Shown one piece after another: positions 1-6,572 of a stretch of 9,468 nt of DNA. Made by a program: the position numbers and the translations under genes. The stretch comes from an uncultured Oscillospiraceae bacterium (GTDB taxonomy: Bacteria; Bacillota; Clostridia; Oscillospirales; Ruminococcaceae): assembly GCA_900556525.1 (NCBI GenBank), contig USOZ01000050.1, positions 1 through 9,468 on the forward strand. Direction: 5' to 3'. The notes beneath the pieces are model-generated. The model was given only the letters and a program-made list of their open reading frames with translations, searched no databases and was not told the origin of the DNA. Each line of letters begins with the position of its first letter. Position 1 is the stretch's first letter.

Positions 1-68
1 TCTCCCGTTGAATTCCTTTCTAATTATCGTGTACAAAATCATTGACAAACCTACATTTTTGCAGATTT

Positions 69-100
69 CAAAAATAGCTGCGGGTTGTCTCTCCGCAGCT
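69..100 (-). terminator. Rho-independent terminator of the yaaL-bofA-M50 operon
   Basis: Bases 76-83 (AGCTGCGG) and 93-100 (CCGCAGCT) form a perfect 8-bp stem with a 9-base loop. Read on the minus strand, the stem is followed at once by ATTTTTG. The stop codon of the M50 protease (99-101, TAG) lies at the start of the stem, so the hairpin sits exactly where the minus-strand operon should end. The U-tract is short (five T), so termination may be partial. Confidence 0.75.
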
Positions 101-662
101 ACTCTCTTTCAATTATTTCAAGACTCAGAAGATATGCCAGAAAAACAAGTGAGGAGATCCCCAAAAAGCCGTTTCCAAACATAAAAATAACGGTCGGGAT
201 AAAGGCTGTACCGACAATGATCTCAACAGCTTTAATTACTTTCCCGATTTTCTCGGGACTGACGTGCCGAAGTAAAAACCTTTCCAGCAGCATTCCTCCG
301 TCAAGCGGTCTTATCGGCAGCAAATTAAGCAAGCCTGTAAGCAGGTTCACAACGGCAAAAAGCTGAATTTTTTCACTTTTGCCGAAGCAAAATGTACAAA
401 AAAGCAAAAAATTTACAAAACAGCCCGCAAACAACGCGGGAATACTGTATTTTCCTCCGACATCAAGCCTTATCCCTCCGCCGCAGAACGTGATTTTTCT
501 AGGAATATTTCCCTCGCCGAGCAGCACGGCAATATGACCCAATTCATGCAGGAAGCAGGACAGCAGGCAGAAAACGGCTGTTCCCGCCTTGTCCGTGCAT
601 AGCACGAGGCTGAGCACCGCAGGAAAAGAAAATTTAACGCAAGCCTTTATTTTATCAGCCAT
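99..662 (-). CDS. M50 site-2 protease, SpoIVFB-like, short form
   Basis: This 187-residue polytopic membrane protein is an intramembrane zinc metalloprotease. The zinc motif HELGH is at residues 39-43 and the second motif, NLLPIRPLDGG, at 113-123, so the third metal ligand is D121. Hydrophobic stretches near residues 12-48, 71-92, 98-115 and 140-183 suit a multi-pass membrane core. In Bacillus, SpoIVFB cleaves pro-sigma-K in the mother-cell/forespore membrane. This protein is about 100 residues shorter and lacks the C-terminal CBS domain. The ATG at 662 overlaps the end of the upstream gene by eight bases (ATGGCTGA), which suggests translational coupling. Its place after bofA supports a role in sigma-factor processing, but M50 proteases also act in other stress pathways. 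The family call is firm; the SpoIVFB role is inferred. Confidence 0.88.
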   Translation of the reverse strand: MADKIKACVKFSFPAVLSLVLCTDKAGTAVFCLLSCFLHELGHIAVLLGEGNIPRKITFCGGGIRLDVGGKYSIPALFAGCFVNFLLFCTFCFGKSEKIQLFAVVNLLTGLLNLLPIRPLDGGMLLERFLLRHVSPEKIGKVIKAVEIIVGTAFIPTVIFMFGNGFLGISSLVFLAYLLSLEIIERE

Positions 663-996
663 TCAGCAAAAATGTCAGAACAGAGCGCACAGCCGTACTT
701 ATCGTTTCTTCGCCGAGGTTCAGTCCCAGCCAAACAACCCCGCCTGTTATCAAAGCTATCGCAAGCTGCGCAAGAACCGTTCCGAAATACGGCAGCCGCC
801 TGCGCCTTACGGGAGCAGGAGCTGTAAAACAAGGTACTTCCCTTTCTTTTTGTTCAGCCAGCGGCGCTGTTTCGGGAAATGTCGGAACGCTTTCCCCATT
901 CGGGCGCAAAGCGGAAACCGTTTCGCTTATCCTGTCGGATCCGCTTGTGCCAATAATCTTTTTTTCGGGAATTACCGGACCTGTTATAACCGTCAT
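655..996 (-). CDS. Unrecognised small single-pass membrane protein between bofA and the M50 protease
   Basis: I do not recognise this 113-residue protein from sequence alone. Residues 1-65 are polar and rich in Pro, Glu and Ser, without a signal peptide. An Arg cluster (residues 64-67) precedes a single hydrophobic segment at about 72-93, and a short amphipathic tail of about 20 residues follows. The basic cluster suggests that the N-terminal part is cytosolic. The ATG at 996 has an AAAGGAG site at 1004-1010 with a 7-base spacer, so the gene is very likely translated. It starts two bases after bofA stops and overlaps the protease start by eight bases. In Bacillus the third member of the BofA/SpoIVFB complex is the membrane protein SpoIVFA. 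This gene may play that part without the LytM domain, but that rests on context only. Confidence 0.7.
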   Translation of the reverse strand: MTVITGPVIPEKKIIGTSGSDRISETVSALRPNGESVPTFPETAPLAEQKEREVPCFTAPAPVRRRRLPYFGTVLAQLAIALITGGVVWLGLNLGEETISTAVRSVLTFLLNG

Positions 997-998
997 TA

Positions 999-1247
999 TT
1001 ATGCTCCTTTTCCGAAAAATTGCTCAAAAAAAATGTACAGAAAAGCCCCGGGTACGCCCAATATCGCGCATATTCCCGCAGAGCCTGCCGAAAAAGCGAC
1101 AGTTCCCGCCGTAAATAACTTTACCACCGCAAACAATGCAAGTCCCGCCGCAGAATTTACCGCCGCAAACAGCTTTGGCTTACGGGTACGCATATACACG
1201 GAGATCATCAGCAGTGCCGTCAGCACAAGAAAAATTATTCCGAACAT
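999..1247 (-). CDS. bofA: BofA family pro-sigma-K processing inhibitor
   Basis: The 82-residue protein has the size and layout of BofA: a short hydrophobic N-terminus (about residues 2-18), a basic turn (RTRKPK, 21-26), and a long hydrophobic C-terminal part. The family pattern of an N-S-A-A-G-L-A-L-F segment is followed by a Gly-rich stretch and I-L-G-V-P-G near residues 62-67. In Bacillus, BofA sits in the outer forespore membrane and blocks SpoIVFB until the forespore signals. The ATG at 1247 follows GGGAGG placed in the last codons of yaaL. The stop of yaaL (1249-1251) and this start are one base apart. The neighbour yaaL upstream matches the Bacillus recR-yaaL-bofA order, and an M50 protease follows in the same operon. 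A start at 1252 is out of frame and was discarded. Confidence 0.83.
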   Translation of the reverse strand: MFGIIFLVLTALLMISVYMRTRKPKLFAAVNSAAGLALFAVVKLFTAGTVAFSAGSAGICAILGVPGAFLYIFFEQFFGKGA

Positions 1248-1248
1248 A

Positions 1249-1443
1249 TCATCTTACCTCCCGCTTGTCCGCTTCCTTTGCTCTCCGCAATAAGGCCGAG
1301 TACCTCAGCCTTTCCGCGCGTTCCTCATAAATAAGCGCTTCTATTTCAACCTCGTCCGTTGCCATATTGTAAAGCTGCTCCAATTTTTCGAGCTTTTCGC
1401 GCGTTCTCGAAAGCTCCTCAATAAGCCCCGCCTGTCCTGTCAT
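1249..1443 (-). CDS. yaaL: YaaL-like DUF2508 family protein
   Basis: This 64-residue, highly charged protein is almost wholly alpha-helical. Two helices, about residues 6-26 and 30-58, are rich in Glu, Arg, Lys and Leu, with an aromatic/acidic patch (Y-N-M-A-T-D-E-V-E, near 25-33) joining them. Size, composition and position directly before bofA match the DUF2508 (YaaL) family, which has no known function. The ATG at 1443 is preceded in frame by TGA (1447-1449), so the start cannot lie further upstream. AAAGGAG at 1456-1462 is a good ribosome binding site, though 12 bases away. It is the first gene of the minus-strand operon and diverges from guaA. I could not find a convincing minus-strand promoter in the 110-base gap. 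Confidence 0.75.
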   Translation of the reverse strand: MTGQAGLIEELSRTREKLEKLEQLYNMATDEVEIEALIYEERAERLRYSALLRRAKEADKREVR

Positions 1444-1508
1444 AAGTCAACCCAGCTCCTTTCACTAAATGTTTATGAGCCGCGTTTGGGTTTTATTTAA
1501 AAAATGTA

Positions 1509-1537
1509 TTGCAAAAACCGAAGTTTTATGGTAAAAT
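1509..1537 (+). promoter_or_regulatory. Predicted sigma-A promoter of guaA
   Basis: A -35 box TTGCAA (1509-1514) is separated by 17 bases from a -10 box TAAAAT (1532-1537), which carries the extended TG motif (1529-1530). Transcription would begin near 1544. The leader to the guaA ATG at 1574 is then only about 30 bases, too short for a guanine riboswitch. Confidence 0.72.
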
Positions 1538-1573
1538 ATTTCTTAGTATTTTATGAAAGGACTTTTTCCGACT

Positions 1574-3115
1574 ATGAATAACGAACTTGTGCTTGTAATC
1601 GACTTCGGCGGTCAGTATAACCAGCTTATCGCCCGCCGCGTCAGAGAGCATAACATCTACTGCGAAGTCATCTCCTATAAAACCCCCGTTTCGGAAATAA
1701 AGGCGCGCACCCCGAAAGGAATTATTTTCACAGGCGGTCCTAACAGCGTTTACCTTGACAATTCACCGCGCATGAGCCGCGAAATTCTTGAGCTTGGAAT
1801 TCCCGTTCTGGGCATTTGCTACGGCGCACAGTTCATGGTATATGCGCTCGACGGAGAAATCGGACCTGCGCACGACACTTCTCTTTCCGAATACGGACGT
1901 ACAGAATGTGAACTTGACACTTCTTCCCCGCTTTTTGACGGAATTGAACAGAACACTATTGTATGGATGAGCCATAACGACTATATCACGCGTGTTCCCG
2001 AGGGCTTCAAGTCAATCGGACACAGCGTGAAATGCCCTTTCGGAGCAATGGCGGACGAAAGCCGCAAGCTCTACGGCGTGCAGTTCCACCCCGAGGTAAA
2101 TCACACCGTGCGCGGATTTGATATGCTCGGAAACTTTCTCTATAAAATATGCGGTTGCAAGGGCGATTGGAACATGAAAAACTATGCTCAGACGGCTATT
2201 GCGCAGATCCGTGAAAAGGTCGGCGACGGAAAGGTTCTTCTTGCACTTTCGGGCGGAGTTGACAGCTCTGTTGCCTGCGCGCTGCTTGCAAAAGCTGTCG
2301 GCCCGCAGCTCACCTGCGTATTTGTTGACCATGGATTTATGCGCAAGAACGAGGGCGACGAAGTTGAAGCAGCTTTCAAGGATTGGGATATAAACTTCAT
2401 TCGCGTAGACGCTTCCGAACGTTTTCTTGGCAAGCTCGAAGGCGTGAGCGATCCCGAAACAAAGCGCAAGACTATCGGCGAAGAATTTATCCGCGTTTTT
2501 GAGGAAGAAGCAAAGAAAATCGGCAAGGTTGATTTTCTTGTTCAGGGTACGATCTATCCCGATGTTATCGAGAGCGGAACAGGCGACGCGGCAGTTATAA
2601 AATCCCATCACAATGTCGGCGGTCTTCCCGATTACGTTGACTTCAAGGAGATAATTGAACCGCTCCGACTTCTGTTCAAAGACGAAGTAAGAAAGCTCGG
2701 AACCGAACTTGGACTTTCTGACGTCCTCGTATGGCGTCAGCCGTTCCCCGGTCCCGGACTTGCGATAAGAATTATCGGAGAAATAACCCGCGAAAAGCTC
2801 CGCACATTGCAGGACGCCGATTACATTTTCCGCGAGGAAATTGCAAAAGCAGGTCTTGACAGAAGCATTAATCAGTACTTTGCAGTGCTGACAAATATGC
2901 GCTCCGTAGGCGTAATGGGCGATGACAGAACGTATGATTACACGCTTGCGCTGCGCGGTGTTACAACCACCGACTTCATGACGGCAGACTTTGCAAGAAT
3001 ACCGTATGATGTCCTTGAAAAAGCAAGCGTAAGAATTGTAAATGAGGTAAAGAATATCAACAGAATTGTGTATGATATTACAAGCAAGCCGCCGGCAACG
3101 ATTGAGTGGGAGTAA
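1574..3115 (+). CDS. guaA: GMP synthase (glutamine-hydrolysing)
   Basis: GuaA converts XMP to GMP with ATP and glutamine in purine synthesis in the cytosol. The 513-residue protein is full length. The N-terminal class I amidotransferase domain (about 1-190) has the nucleophile C82 in GICYGAQ and the pair H172/E174 in FHPE. The ATP pyrophosphatase P-loop SGGVDSS is at 226-232. The C-terminal dimerization domain starts around the [12 protein letters not shown] motif and ends in PPATIEWE. I prefer ATG 1574 over the in-frame ATG at 1553, because AAAGGA (1556-1561) lies between them and would serve as ribosome binding site, while nothing suitable precedes 1553. The final codons form the attachment site of the downstream element, which leaves the protein intact. 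It is transcribed away from the bofA operon. Confidence 0.97.
   Translation: MNNELVLVIDFGGQYNQLIARRVREHNIYCEVISYKTPVSEIKARTPKGIIFTGGPNSVYLDNSPRMSREILELGIPVLGICYGAQFMVYALDGEIGPAHDTSLSEYGRTECELDTSSPLFDGIEQNTIVWMSHNDYITRVPEGFKSIGHSVKCPFGAMADESRKLYGVQFHPEVNHTVRGFDMLGNFLYKICGCKGDWNMKNYAQTAIAQIREKVGDGKVLLALSGGVDSSVACALLAKAVGPQLTCVFVDHGFMRKNEGDEVEAAFKDWDINFIRVDASERFLGKLEGVSDPETKRKTIGEEFIRVFEEEAKKIGKVDFLVQGTIYPDVIESGTGDAAVIKSHHNVGGLPDYVDFKEIIEPLRLLFKDEVRKLGTELGLSDVLVWRQPFPGPGLAIRIIGEITREKLRTLQDADYIFREEIAKAGLDRSINQYFAVLTNMRSVGVMGDDRTYDYTLALRGVTTTDFMTADFARIPYDVLEKASVRIVNEVKNINRIVYDITSKPPATIEWE
3100..3115 (+). other. Probable attachment site (attL) at the guaA 3' end
   Basis: The last codons of guaA, GAG TGG GAG TAA (3104-3115), are a conserved sequence. 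The 3' end of guaA is an established target of tyrosine-recombinase genomic islands and integrative elements. Everything to the right is mobile-element-like: repressor, Xis-like protein, integrase, relaxase. The first 165 bases after the stop are non-coding. They contain a direct repeat TTTGACC (3172-3178 and 3183-3189, 11 bases apart) that could be an integrase or Xis arm site. A second copy of the core, expected at the far end, was not found up to 9468, so the call depends on context. Confidence 0.65.
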
Positions 3116-3240
3116 GCCTCAAACCTCAACGAGCCGCACAGCAGAGCCGTTTTCAAGGTTTCGATTTGGATTTTGACCGCACTTTGACCTCAAATTTCAT
3201 ATATCGAGTCAGTTTGAAACAATTTAATACTATTTGATCA

Positions 3241-3272
3241 AGAGCCGTTGCGATTGCAGCGGCTCTTTGTGT
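3241..3272 (+). terminator. Hairpin terminator between guaA and the element repressor
   Basis: Bases 3241-3250 and 3257-3266 pair over about ten bases (AGAGCCG with CGGCTCT, extended through a G-T pair). The loop is short and TTTGTGTT follows on the plus strand. It could end guaA transcription on the plus strand, replacing the native terminator displaced by the insertion, or end the repressor gene on the minus strand (stop at 3282), where the T-tract is poorer. Confidence 0.6.
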
Positions 3273-3281
3273 TACGCAATT

Positions 3282-3884
3282 TTACTTGTCGTTCAGATGT
3301 TGCTTGACCCATTCGATGTGCTTTGTCTGCCGTTCCTCGCGGGACAGCTCCGGGAAGTCTTTTTTAGAAATGGGAGCGTTGTAATAATCTCTCATTCTTT
3401 CTTTTTCAGCTTGGTAGGTTTCCGTAGAAATTGAGTAGGACTCCAGATCGCTGATGTTATCGGAAATCTGCCTTACCCCGTTGCAGAAATCGGCATTATG
3501 CGGGTTTGCGCCGTCGTTTCCGTAAACCGTCAGCTGCACAGACCACTTCTCCGAATCGGTTTCTTTATCATTAGGTAAATGGTCGTTTATGGTGAAGTCT
3601 ATCTTCAGACCCTCTATCTCCGCTAAATCATACACCGCCGACAGAGCCTCCCCTACTGTTCCAAAACCGGGAACGCTCTTTTCTATACCGCAGAGCCAGT
3701 CCATAGATACATTATACTTTGTAGCTATATTTATAAGAGCAGCAACCGTAGGCTGCATCCTGTCCGTTTCGTATGCAGACAGTGTGGACTGCGGTATGTC
3801 CAGAACCGAGCAGAACTCTTTCTGACTGCAACCTGCGTTCTTGCGAATTGTACGAATACGCTCACCAAATTTTACTTCTGACAT
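3282..3884 (-). CDS. XRE-family transcriptional regulator (putative element repressor)
   Basis: The 200-residue protein has an N-terminal Cro/C1-type helix-turn-helix (about residues 6-65). The turn and recognition helix lie in Q-K-E-F-C-S-V-L-D-I-P-Q-S-T-L-S-A-Y-E, followed by the usual P-T-V-A-A-L-x-x-I-A-T segment. Residues 70-200 match no family I recognise; they are charged and contain no visible protease or metal motif. The ATG at 3884 has AGAGG about ten bases upstream. It is transcribed divergently from the Xis-like gene and integrase across a 175-base control region. This is the standard position for an immunity-type repressor holding the excision genes off. No peptidase domain is seen, so relief of repression would need another protein or loss of the repressor. 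Target genes are inferred from layout. Confidence 0.85.
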   Translation of the reverse strand: MSEVKFGERIRTIRKNAGCSQKEFCSVLDIPQSTLSAYETDRMQPTVAALINIATKYNVSMDWLCGIEKSVPGFGTVGEALSAVYDLAEIEGLKIDFTINDHLPNDKETDSEKWSVQLTVYGNDGANPHNADFCNGVRQISDNISDLESYSISTETYQAEKERMRDYYNAPISKKDFPELSREERQTKHIEWVKQHLNDK

Positions 3885-3918
3885 AGTATTATACCTCTGA
3901 ATATTTGAATTTATATAT

Positions 3919-3947
3919 ATGATAACACATATCTATAAAAAATTCAA
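3919..3947 (-). promoter_or_regulatory. Predicted promoter of the XRE regulator
   Basis: On the minus strand a -35 box TTGAAT (3947-3942) is followed after 17 bases by TATCAT (3924-3919), with an extended TG just before the -10. The half-site TATCTATA (3930-3937) lies in the spacer, which would allow autoregulation. Confidence 0.6.
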
Positions 3948-3970
3948 GTATTTTTCGAGAAATATAGATA
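3930..3970. repeat. Inverted repeat, candidate operator
   Basis: TATCTATA (3930-3937) and its reverse complement TATAGATA (3963-3970) are 25 bases apart in the divergent control region. The left copy is within the regulator's own promoter spacer. The right copy ends six bases before the -35 of the integrase-side promoter. That placement fits an XRE regulator binding both sides. The region is very AT-rich, so chance similarity is possible. Confidence 0.45.
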
Positions 3971-3976
3971 AATATA

Positions 3977-4005
3977 TTGACAATAATATAATATTGTGCT
4001 AATAT
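3977..4005 (+). promoter_or_regulatory. Predicted promoter of the xis-int operon
   Basis: A consensus -35 TTGACA (3977-3982) is separated by exactly 17 bases from TAATAT (4000-4005). It would start transcription near 4012 and drive the Xis-like gene at 4060, the integrase, and probably the ATPase that overlaps it. Such a near-perfect promoter implies active repression when the element is quiet. Confidence 0.78.
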
Positions 4006-4059
4006 ATATTTACAGCGATATATATTGAAAATCCTGCTATAAAGAAAAGGAGGTTTCCA

Positions 4060-4266
4060 ATGAGTAATCAGAGTATCTACATCACAGCGCCGGAGCTGGC
4101 ACAGGTAATGGGCGTATCGAACGGTCACGCCTACAAGCTCATTCGAGCGATGAACACCGAGCTGAAAAAGCAGGGATACCTTACGATAGCCGGCAAACTG
4201 CCCAGAGCATACCTTGAGAAGTGCCTTTACGGTTTCTCGCTCAAGGCAGAGGGAGGTGCCGAATAA
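4060..4266 (+). CDS. Small helix-turn-helix protein, excisionase (Xis/AlpA)-like
   Basis: The 68-residue protein has a MerR/AlpA-type winged helix: Y-I-T-A-P-E-L-A-Q-V-M-G-V-S with the second helix N-G-H-A-Y-K-L-I-R (about residues 7-29), then a likely wing around G-Y-L-T-I-A-G-K-L-P-R (39-49). Xis proteins bend DNA at attachment sites and steer the integrase toward excision, and some also activate element genes. A strong AAAGGAGG (from 4048) supports the ATG at 4060. The stop TAA (4264-4266) shares one base with the integrase ATG at 4266, so the two are translationally coupled. This pairing is the main reason for the Xis call; a pure transcription factor role is the alternative. Confidence 0.75.
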   Translation: MSNQSIYITAPELAQVMGVSNGHAYKLIRAMNTELKKQGYLTIAGKLPRAYLEKCLYGFSLKAEGGAE

Positions 4267-5342
4267 TGAGAGCAAAGAAAGACCCGAAAACAGGAAAATG
4301 GTACATACGCTTTCGATACACCGACTGGCAGGGCAAGCGCAGGGAAACGATGAAGCGTGGCTTTGAAACAAAGCGTGAAGCGGAAGAATGGCTGAGAACG
4401 TTCCTTGCCGAGCAGAAAGCCGACCTGAACATCACTTTTGCGGATTTCACGGAGATGTATTTCAAGAGCATTTCCCCGCGCCTGCGTGAGAACACACTGC
4501 GTACAAAGCACTATATAATCGACTTGAAAATAATGCCGTATTTTGGCTTAAAGAAAGTCACCGAAATAACTCCCGCAAACATAATCGCTTGGGAGAACGA
4601 GCTGCTTGCAAAAGGCTATTCGCAGACCTATATGAAAACCGTTTACAATCAGCTCAATGCTATCTTCAACTATGCCGTCAAGTATTATGATTTACAGTCC
4701 AACCCCTGCTCCAAAGCAGGCGCAATCGGCAAGAACAAGGCTGACGAGATGAGCTTCTGGACAAAGGACGAGTTCATGAAGTTCGTGGAATGCGTTGCCG
4801 ATAAGCCTATGGCTTATGTGGCTTACAACACGCTGTTCTGGACGGGACTGCGAATCGGAGAGCTTATGGCGCTCACCCGTGCCGACCTTGATTTCACAGC
4901 GAAAACCCTGACCGTCAACAAATCCTATCAGCGTCTAGGCGACAGAGATGTTATTACGCCGCCTAAAACGCCCAAAAGCAACCGTACCTTATCAATTCCC
5001 GATTTCTTATGCAGCTTGCTTAAAGAGTATTGTGAAAGCCTTTACGACATCACTGACAGCGATAGGATATTCCCTTTTACAAAGCACTATCTACACCACG
5101 AAATGAAGCGTGGCTGCGAGAAAAGCGGTGTTAAGCGTATTAGACTACACGACATTCGGCACAGCCACTGTGTGCTTCTATATGAGCTGGGAATACCGCC
5201 GCTTGAAATAGCCGAGCGATTGGGACATGAGCGAGTCGAAACTACAATGCAGGTGTATGCTCACCTCTACCCAAACAAGCAGGAAAAGCTCTCTGCAAAG
5301 CTAGATGAGCTTATGAAGAACGGCGGTGATGACATTGGCTGA
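4266..5342 (+). CDS. Tyrosine recombinase/integrase of the element
   Basis: The 358-residue protein should integrate and excise the element by recombination between attachment sites. An N-terminal AP2-like arm-binding domain (about 1-50, with K-W-Y-I-R-F-R-Y and T-K-R-E-A-E-E-W) is followed by a SAM-like core-binding domain (about 55-150) and the catalytic domain (about 165-345). The catalytic set is complete: R196 in TGLRIGEL, a lysine in PKTPKSNR (K234 or K237), H295 and R298 in HDIRH, H321 in LGHE, and nucleophile Y331 in MQVYAHL. I chose ATG 4266 over longer starts because GGAGGTG (4252-4258) lies seven bases upstream and the start overlaps the Xis-like stop by one base. It is close to the guaA junction, as expected for an integrase next to its attachment site. 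Confidence 0.95.
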   Translation: MRAKKDPKTGKWYIRFRYTDWQGKRRETMKRGFETKREAEEWLRTFLAEQKADLNITFADFTEMYFKSISPRLRENTLRTKHYIIDLKIMPYFGLKKVTEITPANIIAWENELLAKGYSQTYMKTVYNQLNAIFNYAVKYYDLQSNPCSKAGAIGKNKADEMSFWTKDEFMKFVECVADKPMAYVAYNTLFWTGLRIGELMALTRADLDFTAKTLTVNKSYQRLGDRDVITPPKTPKSNRTLSIPDFLCSLLKEYCESLYDITDSDRIFPFTKHYLHHEMKRGCEKSGVKRIRLHDIRHSHCVLLYELGIPPLEIAERLGHERVETTMQVYAHLYPNKQEKLSAKLDELMKNGGDDIG

Positions 5343-6465
5343 AAAAGAAAAGACTGCTCCTTGTGTACCTACGGCAATAGGTACGGAGCAGCCTTTGCAA
5401 ATGGATTGCACTAATAGTATAACAGAAAACTCGGCAGATTTCAATAGCTCTGAAGACAATTTCGAGCTGATGATGAAAAGAATGCTCGACCCGACATATC
5501 TTCCTACTATCTCAATGACTGAGCTGTACAACAACATCTACGACAAGAAACAGCCTTTGATTGACGGTCTGCTTTACGCAGGAGTTTATCTGTTCGTGGG
5601 CGCACCCAAGGTCGGAAAGAGCTTTTTTATGCTTCAGCTCGCCTATCACGTCAGCACTGGCACAAATCTATGGAACTACACGGTGCGCAAAGGAACGGCG
5701 CTATACCTTGCGCTGGAGGACGATTACCGCCGTTTGCAGGAACGCTTATACCGAATGTTCGGGACTGAAAATACTCCAAATTTGCATTTCTCCGTTACCG
5801 CTAATCATCTCGGAAAAGGCTTGAATGAGCAGCTGCAAGGCTTTATCAGCGAACACCCGTACACTTCACTTATCATCATAGACACATTTCAGAAAGTTCG
5901 GGAGGGCGGTAACGACAGCTTTAGCTATGCGTCAGATTATGAGATAATCACGCAGCTGAAACAGTTTGCAGACAGTTATAAGATTTGCTTGCTCCTCGTT
6001 CATCACACTCGCAAACAGAAGTCGGAAGATACCTTTGATATGATTTCGGGAACAAATGGACTGCTTGGCGCTGCTGACGGTGCATTTCTGCTCTACAAGG
6101 ACAGGCGCACCTCTAACAAGGCAACTCTTGAAATATCCGGTCGAGACCAGCAAGACCAGAAGATAACGCTTGTCAGAAATGAGGAAAAGCTATACTGGGA
6201 TTTTGACAATGCAGAAACTGAGCTTTGGAAAGAACCGCCTGATCCGATACTAGAAGCAATCGCAAACCTTGTTACATCGGATAATCCGGAATGGTCGGGA
6301 ACGGCTACCGACCTGGCACAGCAGCTCGGCACGGATTTGAAGCCAAATGTGCTTACTCTGAAACTTAACGTTACGGCAGGGCGGCTGCTTAACGACTATG
6401 GAATAATTTACGGAAATACCCGCACTCATAACGGAAGAAACGTCACTCTGAAACTGAAAGCGTGA
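5335..6465 (+). CDS. RecA/RepA-type AAA ATPase, probable replicative helicase of the element
   Basis: This 376-residue protein belongs to the RepA/KaiC-like AAA_25 group. Walker A GAPKVGKS is at residues 89-96, an acidic motif L-A-L-E-D-D near 126-131, Walker B IIIDTF at 180-185, a sensor-like LLLVHHTRK at 220-228, and S-G-T-N-G-L-L-G-A-A-D-G-A near 238-250. Residues 305-376 look like a small winged-helix DNA-binding tail. Related proteins are hexameric helicases of plasmids and mobile elements. I favour a TTG start at 5335, since GGCGGTGAT (5322-5330) is one base off a perfect ribosome binding site at the right distance. ATG 5329 or GTG 5326 would lie inside or next to that site. The start overlaps the integrase stop by eight bases (TTGGCTGA). 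Its stop lies in the first GTGACG repeat of the array that follows, which fits a replication role. Confidence 0.85.
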   Translation: MAEKEKTAPCVPTAIGTEQPLQMDCTNSITENSADFNSSEDNFELMMKRMLDPTYLPTISMTELYNNIYDKKQPLIDGLLYAGVYLFVGAPKVGKSFFMLQLAYHVSTGTNLWNYTVRKGTALYLALEDDYRRLQERLYRMFGTENTPNLHFSVTANHLGKGLNEQLQGFISEHPYTSLIIIDTFQKVREGGNDSFSYASDYEIITQLKQFADSYKICLLLVHHTRKQKSEDTFDMISGTNGLLGAADGAFLLYKDRRTSNKATLEISGRDQQDQKITLVRNEEKLYWDFDNAETELWKEPPDPILEAIANLVTSDNPEWSGTATDLAQQLGTDLKPNVLTLKLNVTAGRLLNDYGIIYGNTRTHNGRNVTLKLKA

Positions 6466-6546
6466 CGATGTGTGACGACCGTGACGATGTTTTACATAAC
6501 CTGCCCTATATCAAAAACACCGTCACCATCGTCACGACCGTCACGC
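6441..6546. repeat. Phased GTGACG array forming a large inverted repeat (candidate origin or control site)
   Basis: GTGACG occurs at 6462-6467, 6472-6477 and 6481-6486. Its reverse complement CGTCAC occurs at 6521-6526, 6530-6535 and 6539-6544, with an extra CGTCAC at 6441-6446. Copies are 9-10 bases apart, close to one helical turn. The arms 6460-6493 and 6514-6546 are reverse complements at 27 of 34 aligned positions with one gap (counted by hand), around a 20-base AT-rich spacer. The array starts in the last codons of the ATPase and ends 27 bases before the next start codon. Iterons beside a helicase gene would suit a replication origin, but operator or attenuator functions are also possible. 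Confidence 0.7.
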
Positions 6547-6572
6547 TGATGTACGTAGAAAGGATAATTACC

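Noticed and set aside
1..60. Minus-strand promoter/ribosome site (GATAAT, AGAAAGGA) for a gene left of the window
   Set aside because: The best -35 match is only 14 bases from the -10, and the gene itself is outside the window.
589..1293. A 234-codon plus-strand reading frame across the bofA operon
   Set aside because: It is antisense to three well-supported minus-strand genes with ribosome binding sites. Its translation has biased composition and no recognisable domain.
1553..1573. Upstream in-frame ATG for guaA at 1553
   Set aside because: It would place the AAAGGA ribosome binding site inside the coding region, lies only about nine bases from the predicted transcription start, and adds residues not typical of GuaA.
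2012..2611. A long minus-strand reading frame inside guaA
   Set aside because: It is a shadow of the guaA codon pattern, with no start signals and no family resemblance.
3889..4371. A 160-codon minus-strand frame over the control region and the Xis-like gene
   Set aside because: It spans the AT-rich divergent promoters and is antisense to two coupled genes with strong ribosome binding sites. The translated tail is low-complexity.
6462..6572. N-terminal extension of the TnpV-like protein from a GTG at 6462
   Set aside because: It would translate the GTGACG repeats and lacks a ribosome binding site, whereas the ATG at 6573 has a good one.
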